Of a DNA stretch of 64,000 nt, positions 9,107 through 16,619 are shown in pieces. Made by a program: the position numbers and the translations under genes. The notes under the pieces were generated by a model. That model saw only the letters and a list, made by a program, of their open reading frames with translations, was not told the DNA's origin and did not search any database. Where the stretch lies: positions 248,001-312,000 of the forward strand of contig JBAOIG010000005.1 in the NCBI GenBank assembly GCA_037045155.1, read 5' to 3'. Position 1 is the first letter of the stretch, and each line of letters begins with the position of its first letter. The DNA is from Thermomicrobiales bacterium (GTDB lineage Bacteria > Chloroflexota > Chloroflexia > Thermomicrobiales > CFX8).

Positions 9107-9919
9107 ATGGAAAAGATCGCGCCGCATCTGGTCGGGCCGGAAGAGCTGGCAGGGCGTACGCCGCTATTGGGGCAGCCAGCGCCGGAGTTCCAGATGAAGG
9201 ACGAAGCGGGGAACTACGTCACCCTCCGCAGGCTGGTGCGGCAGCGGCCGATCCTGCTGCATCTGTATCGGGGTGAGTGGTGACCCACTTGACGACTGTA
9301 CCTGTCGCAGTTGCGACAGCACTACTGGGAACTGCGCGGTCTGGGAATCGAACTGGTGGCAGCGGCGAACGACACGCCGGAGACGAATCGCGACCTACGC
9401 GAACGGTATGACCTGCCGTTCATGATTCTGAGCGACGAGAACGCGAACGTCGCCGAGGCGTATGGGTCGCTCCACGAAAATGATTCGACCCGACCGCGGA
9501 TTTCGCGAGTGTCGATGTTCATCATCCGGCCGGCCGACGAAGGCTCGACCATTGCCTGGGAGTATGTCGGGCCAACCTCGCGGCACCGCGTCGCACCATC
9601 CCGACTGAGTCAGGAGATTCAGACCTACCTGGGCATGCGTCATCAGACGGTGAGCGTGATCGTGCCCTCGGCATGGCAGGTGGAACGGGTGATCGCGGGA
9701 TTCCAGGATCCTCCGTTCGGACTCTACCGGACGCCTGCCGAGATCAACGAGCCAGGTGTGATGGTCTACCGCGACTACATGCGCGAGCTGGCCATGCAGG
9801 CCCACGGGGAGGTATTCCGACTGCAGAGCAGCGGCTGGACGCTGGCCGCGGTCTCGCCTGAGATGGACGGCGACATCGCGGTCGGGCAACGGTATGTGTT
9901 TACGAGGGATGGGGGATGA
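9107..9919 (+). CDS. Peroxiredoxin-like (AhpC/TSA, redoxin fold) selenoprotein with UxxU active site
   Basis: Read through two in-frame TGA codons (9281-9283, 9290-9292), this is one 270-residue frame with the same reading phase on both sides. The thioredoxin-fold domain (about 1-170) has LGQPAPEF, a loop LYRGEW-U59-P-T-U62-RLYLSQL and SDENANVAEAYG. Related redoxins have a CxxC at this site (RGxWCPxC), so both Cys positions are occupied by UGA. Both flanks keep normal codon use and conserved motifs, arguing against a pseudogene. The C-terminal 95 residues (from VSVIVPSAW) are a further domain I do not recognise. Start ATG 9107 has AGGGAG nine bases upstream. Conventional callers will give a 58-residue stub plus an internal ORF from 9311. 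Likely role: thiol/peroxide reduction. A selC gene lies at 17.2 kb. Confidence 0.85.
9298..9325 (+). promoter_or_regulatory. Candidate bacterial SECIS hairpin
   Basis: Immediately after the second UGA lies a perfect 7-bp stem, CTGTCGC (9302-9308) and GCGACAG (9313-9319), with a tetraloop AGTT. GTA (9298-9300) can pair with TAC (9323-9325) across a small internal loop. The apical loop begins 26 nt after the first UGA and 17 nt after the second, within the spacing known for SelB-binding elements, and the loop has a G in its first two positions as bacterial SECIS models require. One hairpin could serve both codons. Structure is seen by eye, not computed. Confidence 0.75.
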
Positions 9920-9949
9920 GGCAAAGGGGATGAGGGGGTAGGTAGGGGA

Positions 9950-9978
9950 GCAGGGGCGAACACGAGGTTCGCCCCTGC
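9950..9978. repeat. 12-bp perfect inverted repeat between genes
   Basis: GCAGGGGCGAAC (9950-9961), a five-base spacer, and GTTCGCCCCTGC (9967-9978) form a perfect palindrome just after the selenoprotein gene. It lacks a T tract, so it is either a weak terminator or a dispersed intergenic palindrome. G-rich low-complexity sequence precedes it (9908-9945). Confidence 0.6.
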
Positions 9979-10038
9979 AAGCACGGTGACAGACGGGTTG
10001 TCTTCACGCAGTCGGGCAGAGCGGAGGCAGAGGGGCGA

Positions 10039-11616
10039 ATGGTTGAGCGGACGGGCGCGATGGCGGTTGCCGAGGCGCTGGCCGATCTGGGCGTCCGGAG
10101 GATGTACGGGGTGTCCGGCAACCAGGTGCTAGCGCTGATCGACGCGGCCGACCGGGTCGGGATCGAGCTGGTCCATATGCGTCACGAGACGGCTGCGCTC
10201 TATGCGGCGGCAAGCGCGGCGGCAACGACCGGCACGATCGCGGTTGCGCTGACATCGGCAGGTCCGGGTTTTCTGGCGGCGATGCAGGGCGCAGCCGGCG
10301 CCGCGACGGTTGAAGCTCCGGTGCTGTATCTCGCTGGCGCGAGCCCGGTCGCTCAACGCGGCCACGGCGCATTCCAGGAGGTGGACCAGGCGCGGATTGC
10401 CGGGGCAGTCTGCAAGGGCTCGTTCGAGATTGGACGGGCGGAAGACGCTCGCCGAGTCACGATGGAGGCGGCGCGGCTGGCCCAGGCCGGAGTTCCCGGG
10501 CCGGCCCATGTGGCGATGCCGAACGATGTGCTGACGGCACGAATCACGGGTGAAGAGGCGGCGCTGGCGATAGCGAACGTCGAGGCCATGCAGCCCGGGC
10601 AGCGTGACGCGCTGCTGGCAATTGCCGAGCGACTCTCACGAGCGCGCCGGCCGGCGATAGTCGCGCGGCCAGCGGCAACACGCGGGGAGGCCGGCACGCT
10701 GCTGGCCGAGATTGCCGGGCGGCTGGGGATCGCGCCGATCATCGCCGACGCGCCGCGCGGACTGGGTGACCCGCGCTACGCCGAGCTGGCCGCCAACCTG
10801 CCGGAAGCCGATGCGACACTGCTGGTCGGAGCATATGACTATCTGGTTCGCGGCGCGCTCGGGACCGGCGGGGAGTTCTGCGTCATCGATGCGCCGGGCG
10901 AGCCGGAAGCGCCGGGCGCTATCTGCCAGATCCAGATACCTCCCGCGGAGGCACTCGCGTTCCTTGCGGAATATGTGACCGAGTCGCTCGATCGCGAGCC
11001 GGGGTGGGCGACGCGCTGGACGGTCTCGCCACCGCCGCTGGCGCCACCCGCGGACGACGACCTGCTGCATCCGCTGGCCGTCGGCTGGGCGATCCGCGAA
11101 GCGATCCGACCGGACGACGTCGTGGTTTTCGACGGCGGAGAGTACGGACAATGGGTGCGGCTCGCGCTGCGCGATCTGCCGAACCCGATGATGACGACGG
11201 CGAAAATCGGCGGGATCGGGAGCGGGATCCCGATGGCGATCGGCGTCCAGCGCGAACTGCCCGCGGCGCGAGTCGTCGCGATCGTCGGCGACGGATCCGC
11301 CGGCTACCACCTGAGCGAGATGGAGACGGCAGCACGGCTGGGACTGCCGATCGTCGTGGTCGTCGGCAACGACGCGCGCTGGGGCGCGGAATGGCATCTG
11401 CAACGCGACCGGTACGGCGCGGGACGCGAGATCGCGACGGAGTTGGCCGACGCGCGTTACGACATCGCCGCGGCCGGATTCGGAGCGGCAGGGTACGATA
11501 TCCACTACCTGGGCGATCTCCAGGCGGCGCTTGCGCGGGCGCTACGGACGGAGCTGCCGGTGCTGATCAACGTGCATATCCGACCAGAACGCAGCCCGGT
11601 GACGATTCAGCACTAA
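10039..11616 (+). CDS. Thiamine-diphosphate-dependent enzyme (acetolactate synthase/decarboxylase family)
   Basis: A 525-residue three-domain ThDP enzyme. N-terminal PYR domain holds the catalytic Glu in MRHETAALYAA and the SAGPGFLAAMQG loop; the middle domain covers about 190-310; the C-terminal PP domain has the ThDP/Mg site GDGSAGYHLSEMETAARL...GNDARWG. It resembles acetolactate synthase, benzoylformate decarboxylase and oxalyl-CoA decarboxylase; I cannot choose among them. No regulatory subunit gene follows, which weakens a biosynthetic AHAS role. Convergent with a CaiB/BaiF CoA-transferase, a family that partners oxalyl-CoA decarboxylase elsewhere. Confidence 0.85.
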   Translation: MVERTGAMAVAEALADLGVRRMYGVSGNQVLALIDAADRVGIELVHMRHETAALYAAASAAATTGTIAVALTSAGPGFLAAMQGAAGAATVEAPVLYLAGASPVAQRGHGAFQEVDQARIAGAVCKGSFEIGRAEDARRVTMEAARLAQAGVPGPAHVAMPNDVLTARITGEEAALAIANVEAMQPGQRDALLAIAERLSRARRPAIVARPAATRGEAGTLLAEIAGRLGIAPIIADAPRGLGDPRYAELAANLPEADATLLVGAYDYLVRGALGTGGEFCVIDAPGEPEAPGAICQIQIPPAEALAFLAEYVTESLDREPGWATRWTVSPPPLAPPADDDLLHPLAVGWAIREAIRPDDVVVFDGGEYGQWVRLALRDLPNPMMTTAKIGGIGSGIPMAIGVQRELPAARVVAIVGDGSAGYHLSEMETAARLGLPIVVVVGNDARWGAEWHLQRDRYGAGREIATELADARYDIAAAGFGAAGYDIHYLGDLQAALARALRTELPVLINVHIRPERSPVTIQH

Positions 11617-11631
11617 CGCAGAATCTGACAG

Positions 11632-12840
11632 TCAGTCGGGATCCCAGACCTGTACAGCGCCAGCGGCGGCGAGGCCGTCGATCTCGGCGTCGGTGAGCTT
11701 ACAGCGCTCGCGGAGGACCTCGCGAGTGTGCTGGCCAAGGACGGGCGGAGCGGTGCGAACCTCGGCGGTCGTGGCACTGAAGGCCATCGGGACGCCGGGC
11801 AGCCGGATCTCGCCGAGGGTGGCGTGCTCGACCTCGACGAGCATCTTCCGGGCGAGGACGTGCGGATCAGCGAAGGTCTCAGCCATCGTATTGATCGGCG
11901 CAACCGGGACGCCGGCCTCGATCAGCAGCTCAACCCACTCGGCGGCCGGCTTGCGCGCCAGCTCCGTTTCGATCAGCGACGTGAGCGCCGGCCGGTTGGC
12001 GACACGATCTGCGTTGGCGCAGAAGCGCGGGTCGTCGATCAGCTGGGGCCGGCCGAGCGCCTGGCAGAGCGCCGCGAAAAGCCGGTCGTTTCCAGCGGTG
12101 ATGATCAGTGGGTCGTCGGCCGTCTGGAACACCTGCTTGGGCGCGACCAGCGGGTCGACGTTGCCAGTGCGCGGCTGGTTCTCCCCGGTGATGAGGTAGT
12201 AGAGGTTCGCGCCAATCAGCCAGCCGATCATCGTATCGAGCAGATTGACCTCGACGAGCTGTCCCTCGCCAGTGCGCTCACGGTGGCGCAACGCCGCGAG
12301 AATCGTGCTGGTGGCAAGCATGCCGGCCGTGATGTCGCCGATGGCGACGCCAGCGCGCATCCCGTCCCCTTCCGACTCGCCGGTGACGCTCATGAATCCA
12401 CTCAGAGCCTCGGCAATCAGGTCGTAACCAGGGCGCAACGCGTAGGGGCCGGAGCGGCCGAACGCAGAGATCGAGCAGTAGACGAGATCGGGACGGACGG
12501 CGCGCAAATCCTCATACCCGAGGCCGAGCCGCTCCATGACACCGACGCGAAAGTTCTCGACAACGACGTCCGCGCCGCGGACGAGGTCGAGCGCGATCTG
12601 GCGGCCCTTCTCGCTCTTCAGATCGAGCGCGATGCCACGCTTATTGCGGTTCACCGAGAGGTACGCGCCGGTCTGGTCGCCCAGCCAGGGCGGCCCCCAG
12701 GAGCGCGTGTCGTCGCCCTTGCCGGGCCGCTCAATCTTGATGACGTCCGCGCCCATGTCGGCCAGCAGCATCGTGCAGTACGGGCCGGCGAGAATCCGCG
12801 AGAAGTCGACGACCGTGATGCCATCCAGCGCGCCTGCCAT
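11632..12840 (-). CDS. CaiB/BaiF family (class III) CoA-transferase
   Basis: A 402-residue enzyme moving CoA between carboxylic acids. It begins LDGITVVDFSRILAGPYCTMLLADMGADVIKIE, the hallmark of the family, and contains IGDITAG near residue 170 with the Asp that forms the acyl-aspartyl anhydride. FNLLDTMIGWL and the ENQPRTGN region are also typical. Substrates unknown (formyl/oxalyl, carnitine, succinyl and others occur). Stop lies 15 bp from the convergent ThDP gene, and the RDD gene lies just upstream on the same strand. Confidence 0.92.
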   Translation of the reverse strand: MAGALDGITVVDFSRILAGPYCTMLLADMGADVIKIERPGKGDDTRSWGPPWLGDQTGAYLSVNRNKRGIALDLKSEKGRQIALDLVRGADVVVENFRVGVMERLGLGYEDLRAVRPDLVYCSISAFGRSGPYALRPGYDLIAEALSGFMSVTGESEGDGMRAGVAIGDITAGMLATSTILAALRHRERTGEGQLVEVNLLDTMIGWLIGANLYYLITGENQPRTGNVDPLVAPKQVFQTADDPLIITAGNDRLFAALCQALGRPQLIDDPRFCANADRVANRPALTSLIETELARKPAAEWVELLIEAGVPVAPINTMAETFADPHVLARKMLVEVEHATLGEIRLPGVPMAFSATTAEVRTAPPVLGQHTREVLRERCKLTDAEIDGLAAAGAVQVWDPD

Positions 12841-12858
12841 GCGTCTCCCCCGGCTGAC

Positions 12859-13479
12859 CTACTGACGCAACGCGTCCCGCGAGACAACAGCGCTCTTGTG
12901 GACAACGAGCGTGCGGGCAGCGCGATCGCCGAGGCGCTGACGGGTGGGAGAGAGCTGGATGATGAGCGCGCCGACGACGCCCGCGAACATGCCATCGACG
13001 AGTCGCAGAAGCGAGCGGACGAGCGCGGGGAGCGGCCGCACCAGCGTGCCATCAAGATGAACGACGCGCAGCCCGACGACCAGCTTGCCGACGGTCGCGC
13101 CCCAACGCGCCTCCATCAGCCAGGGGTAGAGGATGTAGATGGCGAGCATCACGGCGAGGACGCCGCCGTTTTCGGTGACCTCCTGGACGGTCGGCTCGCG
13201 TCCGGCGGGGAGAAAGTAGGACGCTGGAACCAGCGCGATTATCGTGATGACGATGAGGTCGATGAACCAGGCGATGCCGCGTTGGCCAAGCTGGGCGATG
13301 ACAACGGGCTGGGCGGCCGGCTGCTTCTCAGGGATTGGCGCTGGGGCCGGCTCGTCGGCAAACCCCTCCGGCATCCACTCGCCGCAGTAGCGGCACTTCA
13401 GCGCGACCGCGTGGATCGGCTTCCCGCAATACGGACACGGCTTCATCGGCGACCTGGCGCTCATGCGCTCCCTGCTCAT
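12859..13479 (-). CDS. Zinc-ribbon RDD-family membrane protein
   Basis: A 206-residue protein. Residues 14-34 form a zinc ribbon with two CxxC pairs (CPYCGKPIHA...KCRYCGEW), followed by a Pro/Ala linker and an RDD domain: RGIAWFIDLIVITIIALVP (first helix with Arg and Asp), a second helix, then EARWGATVGKLVVGLRVV and RSLLRLVDGMFAGVVGALI. RDD proteins are mostly uncharacterised transporters or membrane adaptors. Start uncertain: in-frame ATG codons at 13479, 13464 and 13446 are all possible; the first is listed. Confidence 0.85.
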   Translation of the reverse strand: MSRERMSARSPMKPCPYCGKPIHAVALKCRYCGEWMPEGFADEPAPAPIPEKQPAAQPVVIAQLGQRGIAWFIDLIVITIIALVPASYFLPAGREPTVQEVTENGGVLAVMLAIYILYPWLMEARWGATVGKLVVGLRVVHLDGTLVRPLPALVRSLLRLVDGMFAGVVGALIIQLSPTRQRLGDRAARTLVVHKSAVVSRDALRQ

Positions 13480-13611
13480 CCCGCTCTCAGCGCCTCACCC
13501 ACAGTGGGCGCGGTATGGAGAGATGGTATCAGCGCGGGCGAGTGGCATGCGCGAACTGCCAGGCGGCGGGGCGCAGCCAGTGTCGCCTGGGCTTGGGCGT
13601 GCGCACGAGCG

Positions 13612-14211
13612 TCAGCGCGTTAGTGAGCCCGACTCTTCCATCGCCGGCATTGATTCTTCGCGCTCCAGCCGAGCGATCGTTGCCACGAGCCAGTCGCGGT
13701 CGGCGTGGCGCATGGCCGTCAGGTGGTCGAGTGCGATGCCAAGATTGAGCTTGTCTCCGTGGGCAGCCACGTCCGGATTCGGCGCCAACAGAGCGTCGAG
13801 TCGCGACAAGCGCTGGCGTAAGCAGGCGACCGCTTCGTTACGATCGAGGAAATTGATGAGCACAAGACCGATATCTCCGGCGTAGGTCGACTCGTCCGCG
13901 GCGGACAGGTTTGCTCGAAGCAGATCACGAAAGAGGTCGCGGCCAACCGGCGTGATCGTATAGACCTTCCGCGGTGGGCGATTGCCGGCTTGCTCACTGT
14001 GGACCTCGATGAACCCGGCAGATTCCAAACGGGACAGGAGCGCGTAGGCCGTTGGCTTTTTCATGGTAGCTACATGACAGAGCGTGTTTTCGATGAACTC
14101 GTTGATTTGATACCCGTGCTGATTCTGCGTCATCAAGACGCCGAGCAGCAGCAGGGCGCGCTCGTCCCAGATCGCCGTGTCGCGGACCATCCTCGGATCA
14201 CGCTCGTCCAT
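13612..14211 (-). CDS. PadR-family transcriptional regulator
   Basis: A 199-residue repressor-type protein. The N-terminal winged helix reads LLLLGVLMTQNQHGYQINEFIE...KKPTAYALLSRLESAGFIEVHSEQ...RPPRKVYTITPVGRDLFRDLL, the PadR pattern; the C-terminal helical dimerisation part ends in DRDWLVATIARLE. Start ATG 14211 is preceded by AAGGAGGT four bases upstream; an earlier ATG at 14235 lies upstream of that site. Divergent from an ABC exporter operon across a 152-bp gap with two identical operator-like palindromes and two opposed promoters, so it most likely represses itself and the exporter until a ligand binds. Confidence 0.9.
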   Translation of the reverse strand: MDERDPRMVRDTAIWDERALLLLGVLMTQNQHGYQINEFIENTLCHVATMKKPTAYALLSRLESAGFIEVHSEQAGNRPPRKVYTITPVGRDLFRDLLRANLSAADESTYAGDIGLVLINFLDRNEAVACLRQRLSRLDALLAPNPDVAAHGDKLNLGIALDHLTAMRHADRDWLVATIARLEREESMPAMEESGSLTR

Positions 14212-14233
14212 CTCTACCTCCTTGATCACCCAC

Positions 14234-14263
14234 ATTATAGTCTAGATTGACTAATCATCTCAA
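14234..14263 (-). promoter_or_regulatory. Sigma-70-type promoter for the PadR gene
   Basis: Reverse strand TTGAGA (14258-14263), 18-nt spacer, then consensus TATAAT (14234-14239). The -10 box overlaps the first bases of the operator at 14238-14253 and lies about 23 bp upstream of the chosen start codon, consistent with autorepression. Confidence 0.65.
14238..14253. promoter_or_regulatory. Operator 1, palindrome TAGTC-N6-GACTA
   Basis: TAGTC, six bases, GACTA. The same 16-bp palindrome occurs again at 14285-14300 with a different spacer sequence, 47 bp away centre to centre. It covers the -35 box of the exporter promoter and touches the -10 box of the PadR promoter, the position expected for a PadR binding site. 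Confidence 0.7.
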
Positions 14264-14275
14264 CACGCCTATACT
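14247..14275 (+). promoter_or_regulatory. Sigma-70-type promoter for the ABC exporter operon
   Basis: TTGACT (14247-14252), 17-nt spacer, TATACT (14270-14275): near-consensus with optimal spacing. Transcription should begin near 14282, placing operator 2 at the start site and operator 1 over the -35 box. Confidence 0.7.
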
Positions 14276-14284
14276 CAGCACTAA

Positions 14285-14300
14285 TAGTCAAGCGTGACTA
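14285..14300. promoter_or_regulatory. Operator 2, palindrome TAGTC-N6-GACTA
   Basis: Second copy of the operator palindrome, located at the predicted transcription start of the exporter operon. The half-sites match operator 1 exactly while the six spacer bases differ, which points to selection on the half-sites. Confidence 0.7.
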
Positions 14301-14363
14301 CACGGGCCTGCGTATCCATGGTGGAAACGGGGCCGTCGCCTCGGTCGGGAAAGGAATTAGCCT

Positions 14364-15464
14364 GTGTTCCTTGCGCTCCGTGAGATTCGGCACGCCAAGT
14401 TGCGGTTCGCGTTAATCACTGGCGTCATCGTTATGGTATCGAGTCTCGTCTTTATTCTCTCCGGACTTGCCAACGGTCTCAGCGCCGGCAATACCGCCGC
14501 GATAGATGCGATGCCGATCGATGGGATGGTCATTAGCAACGGGAGTGATTATCTCCTGGATCGCTCTTCCGTCGGGGCCGACAAAGCTCGTGGGATTGCA
14601 TCCATTGCTGGGATTGAGACTGCAGAGCCGCTCGGCGTGTCATCAGCGAGCATCAGGAAGCAAGGCGAGACAAAGCTCCTGGGGGTCTCATTCTTTGGCG
14701 TCGTCCCCGGTGGCGTGCTGGAGCCCCGAATTCAGAAGGGGAATCGCCTCGGCGCGCAAGCGCATGGCGTGGTCATCGACGAGTCGCTCGTCGACGACGG
14801 CATCCGTCTGGGTGACACGTTCACTACCGAGCCAGATGGCGTTGAGCTAACCGTGGTGGGGATCACGACTGGCCAGACCTATCGCCTGGCGCCGGTCGTC
14901 TTCATGCCACTCGATCTCTGGCAGCAGATCCAGCCAATCCGGCAGGGCACAACGCAGGACGACGTAACGGCCATCGTAGTCCGCGGGTCATCACAAGCGA
15001 TCGCGACTATCCCCGAAACTGTGCCGAATACGATGGTCGGCAGCATCAATCAAATCGCCAACCATATCCCGGGAGAGTCGGAGCAAAACGCCACGTTGCT
15101 GCTCATCCAGGTCTTCCTGGTGGTTATCGCAGCCGGAATCATCGCCGCGTTCTTCTACATCATCACGTTGCAAAAGATGCCAGAGCTGGGCGTGATGAAG
15201 GCGATCGGCACCGGCACTGGTTATCTCGCGCGCACGCTTATCACGCAAGTCCTTGCGCTGGCGGTAGTTGGAGTGCTCATCGGGATCTCGATCGCAGACA
15301 CGCTCGCGCTCATCATTGGCAACGCGGTCCCGTACAGCATCACCACGCAGCGTATGGCCCTGTTCGGCGGCGTCCTGCTGCTCGTCGCGGTCAGTGGCAC
15401 GGCACTATCGCTCGCGCGGATCGCGCGGGTCGACCCACTGGACGCGATCAACAAGGCTGGGTAA
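14364..15464 (+). CDS. ABC exporter permease (FtsX/MacB/DevC-like)
   Basis: A 366-residue permease with the MacB-type topology: one N-terminal helix (FALITGVIVMVSSLVFILSGL), a large extracytoplasmic domain of about 200 residues (40-250), and three C-terminal helices, the middle containing the FtsX signature region LQKMPELGVMKAIGTGTGYLARTLI. The closing LARIARVDPLDAI motif is common in these permeases. GTG 14364 is the start, preceded by AAGGAATT. With the ATPase at 15496 it forms an efflux unit for a lipid, peptide or drug, under the divergent PadR regulator. Confidence 0.9.
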   Translation: MFLALREIRHAKLRFALITGVIVMVSSLVFILSGLANGLSAGNTAAIDAMPIDGMVISNGSDYLLDRSSVGADKARGIASIAGIETAEPLGVSSASIRKQGETKLLGVSFFGVVPGGVLEPRIQKGNRLGAQAHGVVIDESLVDDGIRLGDTFTTEPDGVELTVVGITTGQTYRLAPVVFMPLDLWQQIQPIRQGTTQDDVTAIVVRGSSQAIATIPETVPNTMVGSINQIANHIPGESEQNATLLLIQVFLVVIAAGIIAAFFYIITLQKMPELGVMKAIGTGTGYLARTLITQVLALAVVGVLIGISIADTLALIIGNAVPYSITTQRMALFGGVLLLVAVSGTALSLARIARVDPLDAINKAG

Positions 15465-15495
15465 CTGGCTATCAAACGGGCATTGGAGAGCGATC

Positions 15496-16209
15496 ATGAC
15501 GACGAACATCCTTGAGCTGACGAGCATCGACAAGCACTTCGGTGATGGTGACTCCCGCGTTGATGCGCTCCAGGGCATCAATCTGACGGTCGGAATCGGC
15601 GAGCTGGTGGCGCTCATTGGCCCTTCGGGATCGGGCAAGTCGACGCTGTTGTCGATTGCGGGCGCACTCCTGACGCCAACGAACGGGGAGGTTCTCCTCG
15701 ATGGCGCCAACATCACGCAACGTTCATCGGCGGAACGAACGCAGCTGCGGCTGGCGAAGTATGGGTTCATCTTCCAGGGGTCGAACCTGATTTCCTACCT
15801 GACCGGGCGGGAGCAGATGCTCTTCATCGCGCACCTCATCGGCTTACCTGGTGCGGAGGCAGAGCGGCGCGCCGACCGCCTGCTGCACGACCTTGGCATG
15901 ACGGATCGTGCTGGCCACTACCCCGAAGAACTCTCGGGCGGGCAGCGCCAACGCATCGCCATCGCGCGGTCGCTGATGAATGATCCGCGCATCATTCTGG
16001 CCGACGAGCCGACCGCCAGCCTCGACTCAGTTCGCGGGCGACAGGTCGTGGAGATGCTGGCGAAGGAGGTCCACGAGCGTGAGAAGGGCGGCATCCTTGT
16101 CACGCACGACGAGCGGCTGATCGACCTGTGTGACCGTGTCGTGCGCATCACCGACGGATTGCTCCACGAGGATGAGACGGTGGGCGCGGCGCGGGCCGTG
16201 GCTGTCTGA
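15496..16209 (+). CDS. ABC exporter ATP-binding protein (MacB/LolD/DevA-like)
   Basis: A 237-residue ABC ATPase: Walker A GPSGSGKST near residue 42, Q-loop FIFQGSNLI, signature LSGGQRQRIAIARSL, Walker B IILADEPTASLD, H-loop LVTHDERL. The order and the short length match the lipoprotein/macrolide exporter ATPases. ATG 15496 has TTGGAGAG five bases upstream; the frame remains open further back, overlapping the permease gene in another frame, but that is not coding. Follows the permease by 31 bp in one operon. Confidence 0.92.
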   Translation: MTTNILELTSIDKHFGDGDSRVDALQGINLTVGIGELVALIGPSGSGKSTLLSIAGALLTPTNGEVLLDGANITQRSSAERTQLRLAKYGFIFQGSNLISYLTGREQMLFIAHLIGLPGAEAERRADRLLHDLGMTDRAGHYPEELSGGQRQRIAIARSLMNDPRIILADEPTASLDSVRGRQVVEMLAKEVHEREKGGILVTHDERLIDLCDRVVRITDGLLHEDETVGAARAVAV

Positions 16210-16389
16210 CCTACCCGCGGCAGCGAGCGATGCTGGGCGCCGTCGCACCTGGCATCGCAGCAACGATCGGACACCCGAAGCACGAGCATGGCTCCATCGG
16301 CGACCTGGCGCTCTTGCGCTCCGTGCTCGTCAGACGGCAGCGCGCCCAGCCGTGCGCGCTGAGGGGATGGTGTCAGGATGGGGAGGGAC

Positions 16390-16451
16390 GGCGCATGGGA
16401 GTCGAACCCACCTGGGAGGCTCGTCACCCCCCACAGCGGTTTTGAAGACCG
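16390..16451 (-). pseudogene. Truncated 3' half of tRNA-Sec (putative distal att site)
   Basis: On the reverse strand this carries the anticodon loop CTTCAAA, 3' anticodon stem, long variable arm and T arm of tRNA-Sec, 61 of 62 bases identical to the intact gene. Upstream bases do not form a matching acceptor strand: the 3' strand GCGCCGTC has no partner, the D-stem cannot form without consuming the anticodon stem, and no CCA follows. It is not a functional tRNA; automatic tools may still report it. Confidence 0.75.
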
Positions 16452-16619
16452 AACCCGTCGGTCCGTAAGTGCCCGCTATCGTCTGGAATTGCCAGCACAA
16501 CAGCGCGTTCAGCACCGCTGCCGTCCACTCTCAACTGCTCTGCTAGCGCAGAGCCGAGGGCTCCCGACCGTGGAAGTCGTGTGGACATTTCAGGCCGACT
16601 CCCTCGTGTGGATTGTCTG

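Noticed and set aside
9107..9283. Reading the redoxin gene as a pseudogene or as a 58-residue stub plus a separate gene at 9311
   Set aside because: Two stops exactly at the CxxC cysteines, both TGA, unchanged phase, intact flanking motifs, an adjacent hairpin and a tRNA-Sec gene in the same window fit selenocysteine much better than decay.
9908..9945. G-rich tract as a G-quadruplex or regulatory element
   Set aside because: Similar GGGGATGAGG text appears near 7170-7205 and 37185-37260; it looks like dispersed low-complexity sequence with no specific structure I can support.
16390..16451. A second functional tRNA-Sec gene
   Set aside because: It lacks a pairing 5' acceptor strand, a separate D stem and CCA; only the 3' half is present.
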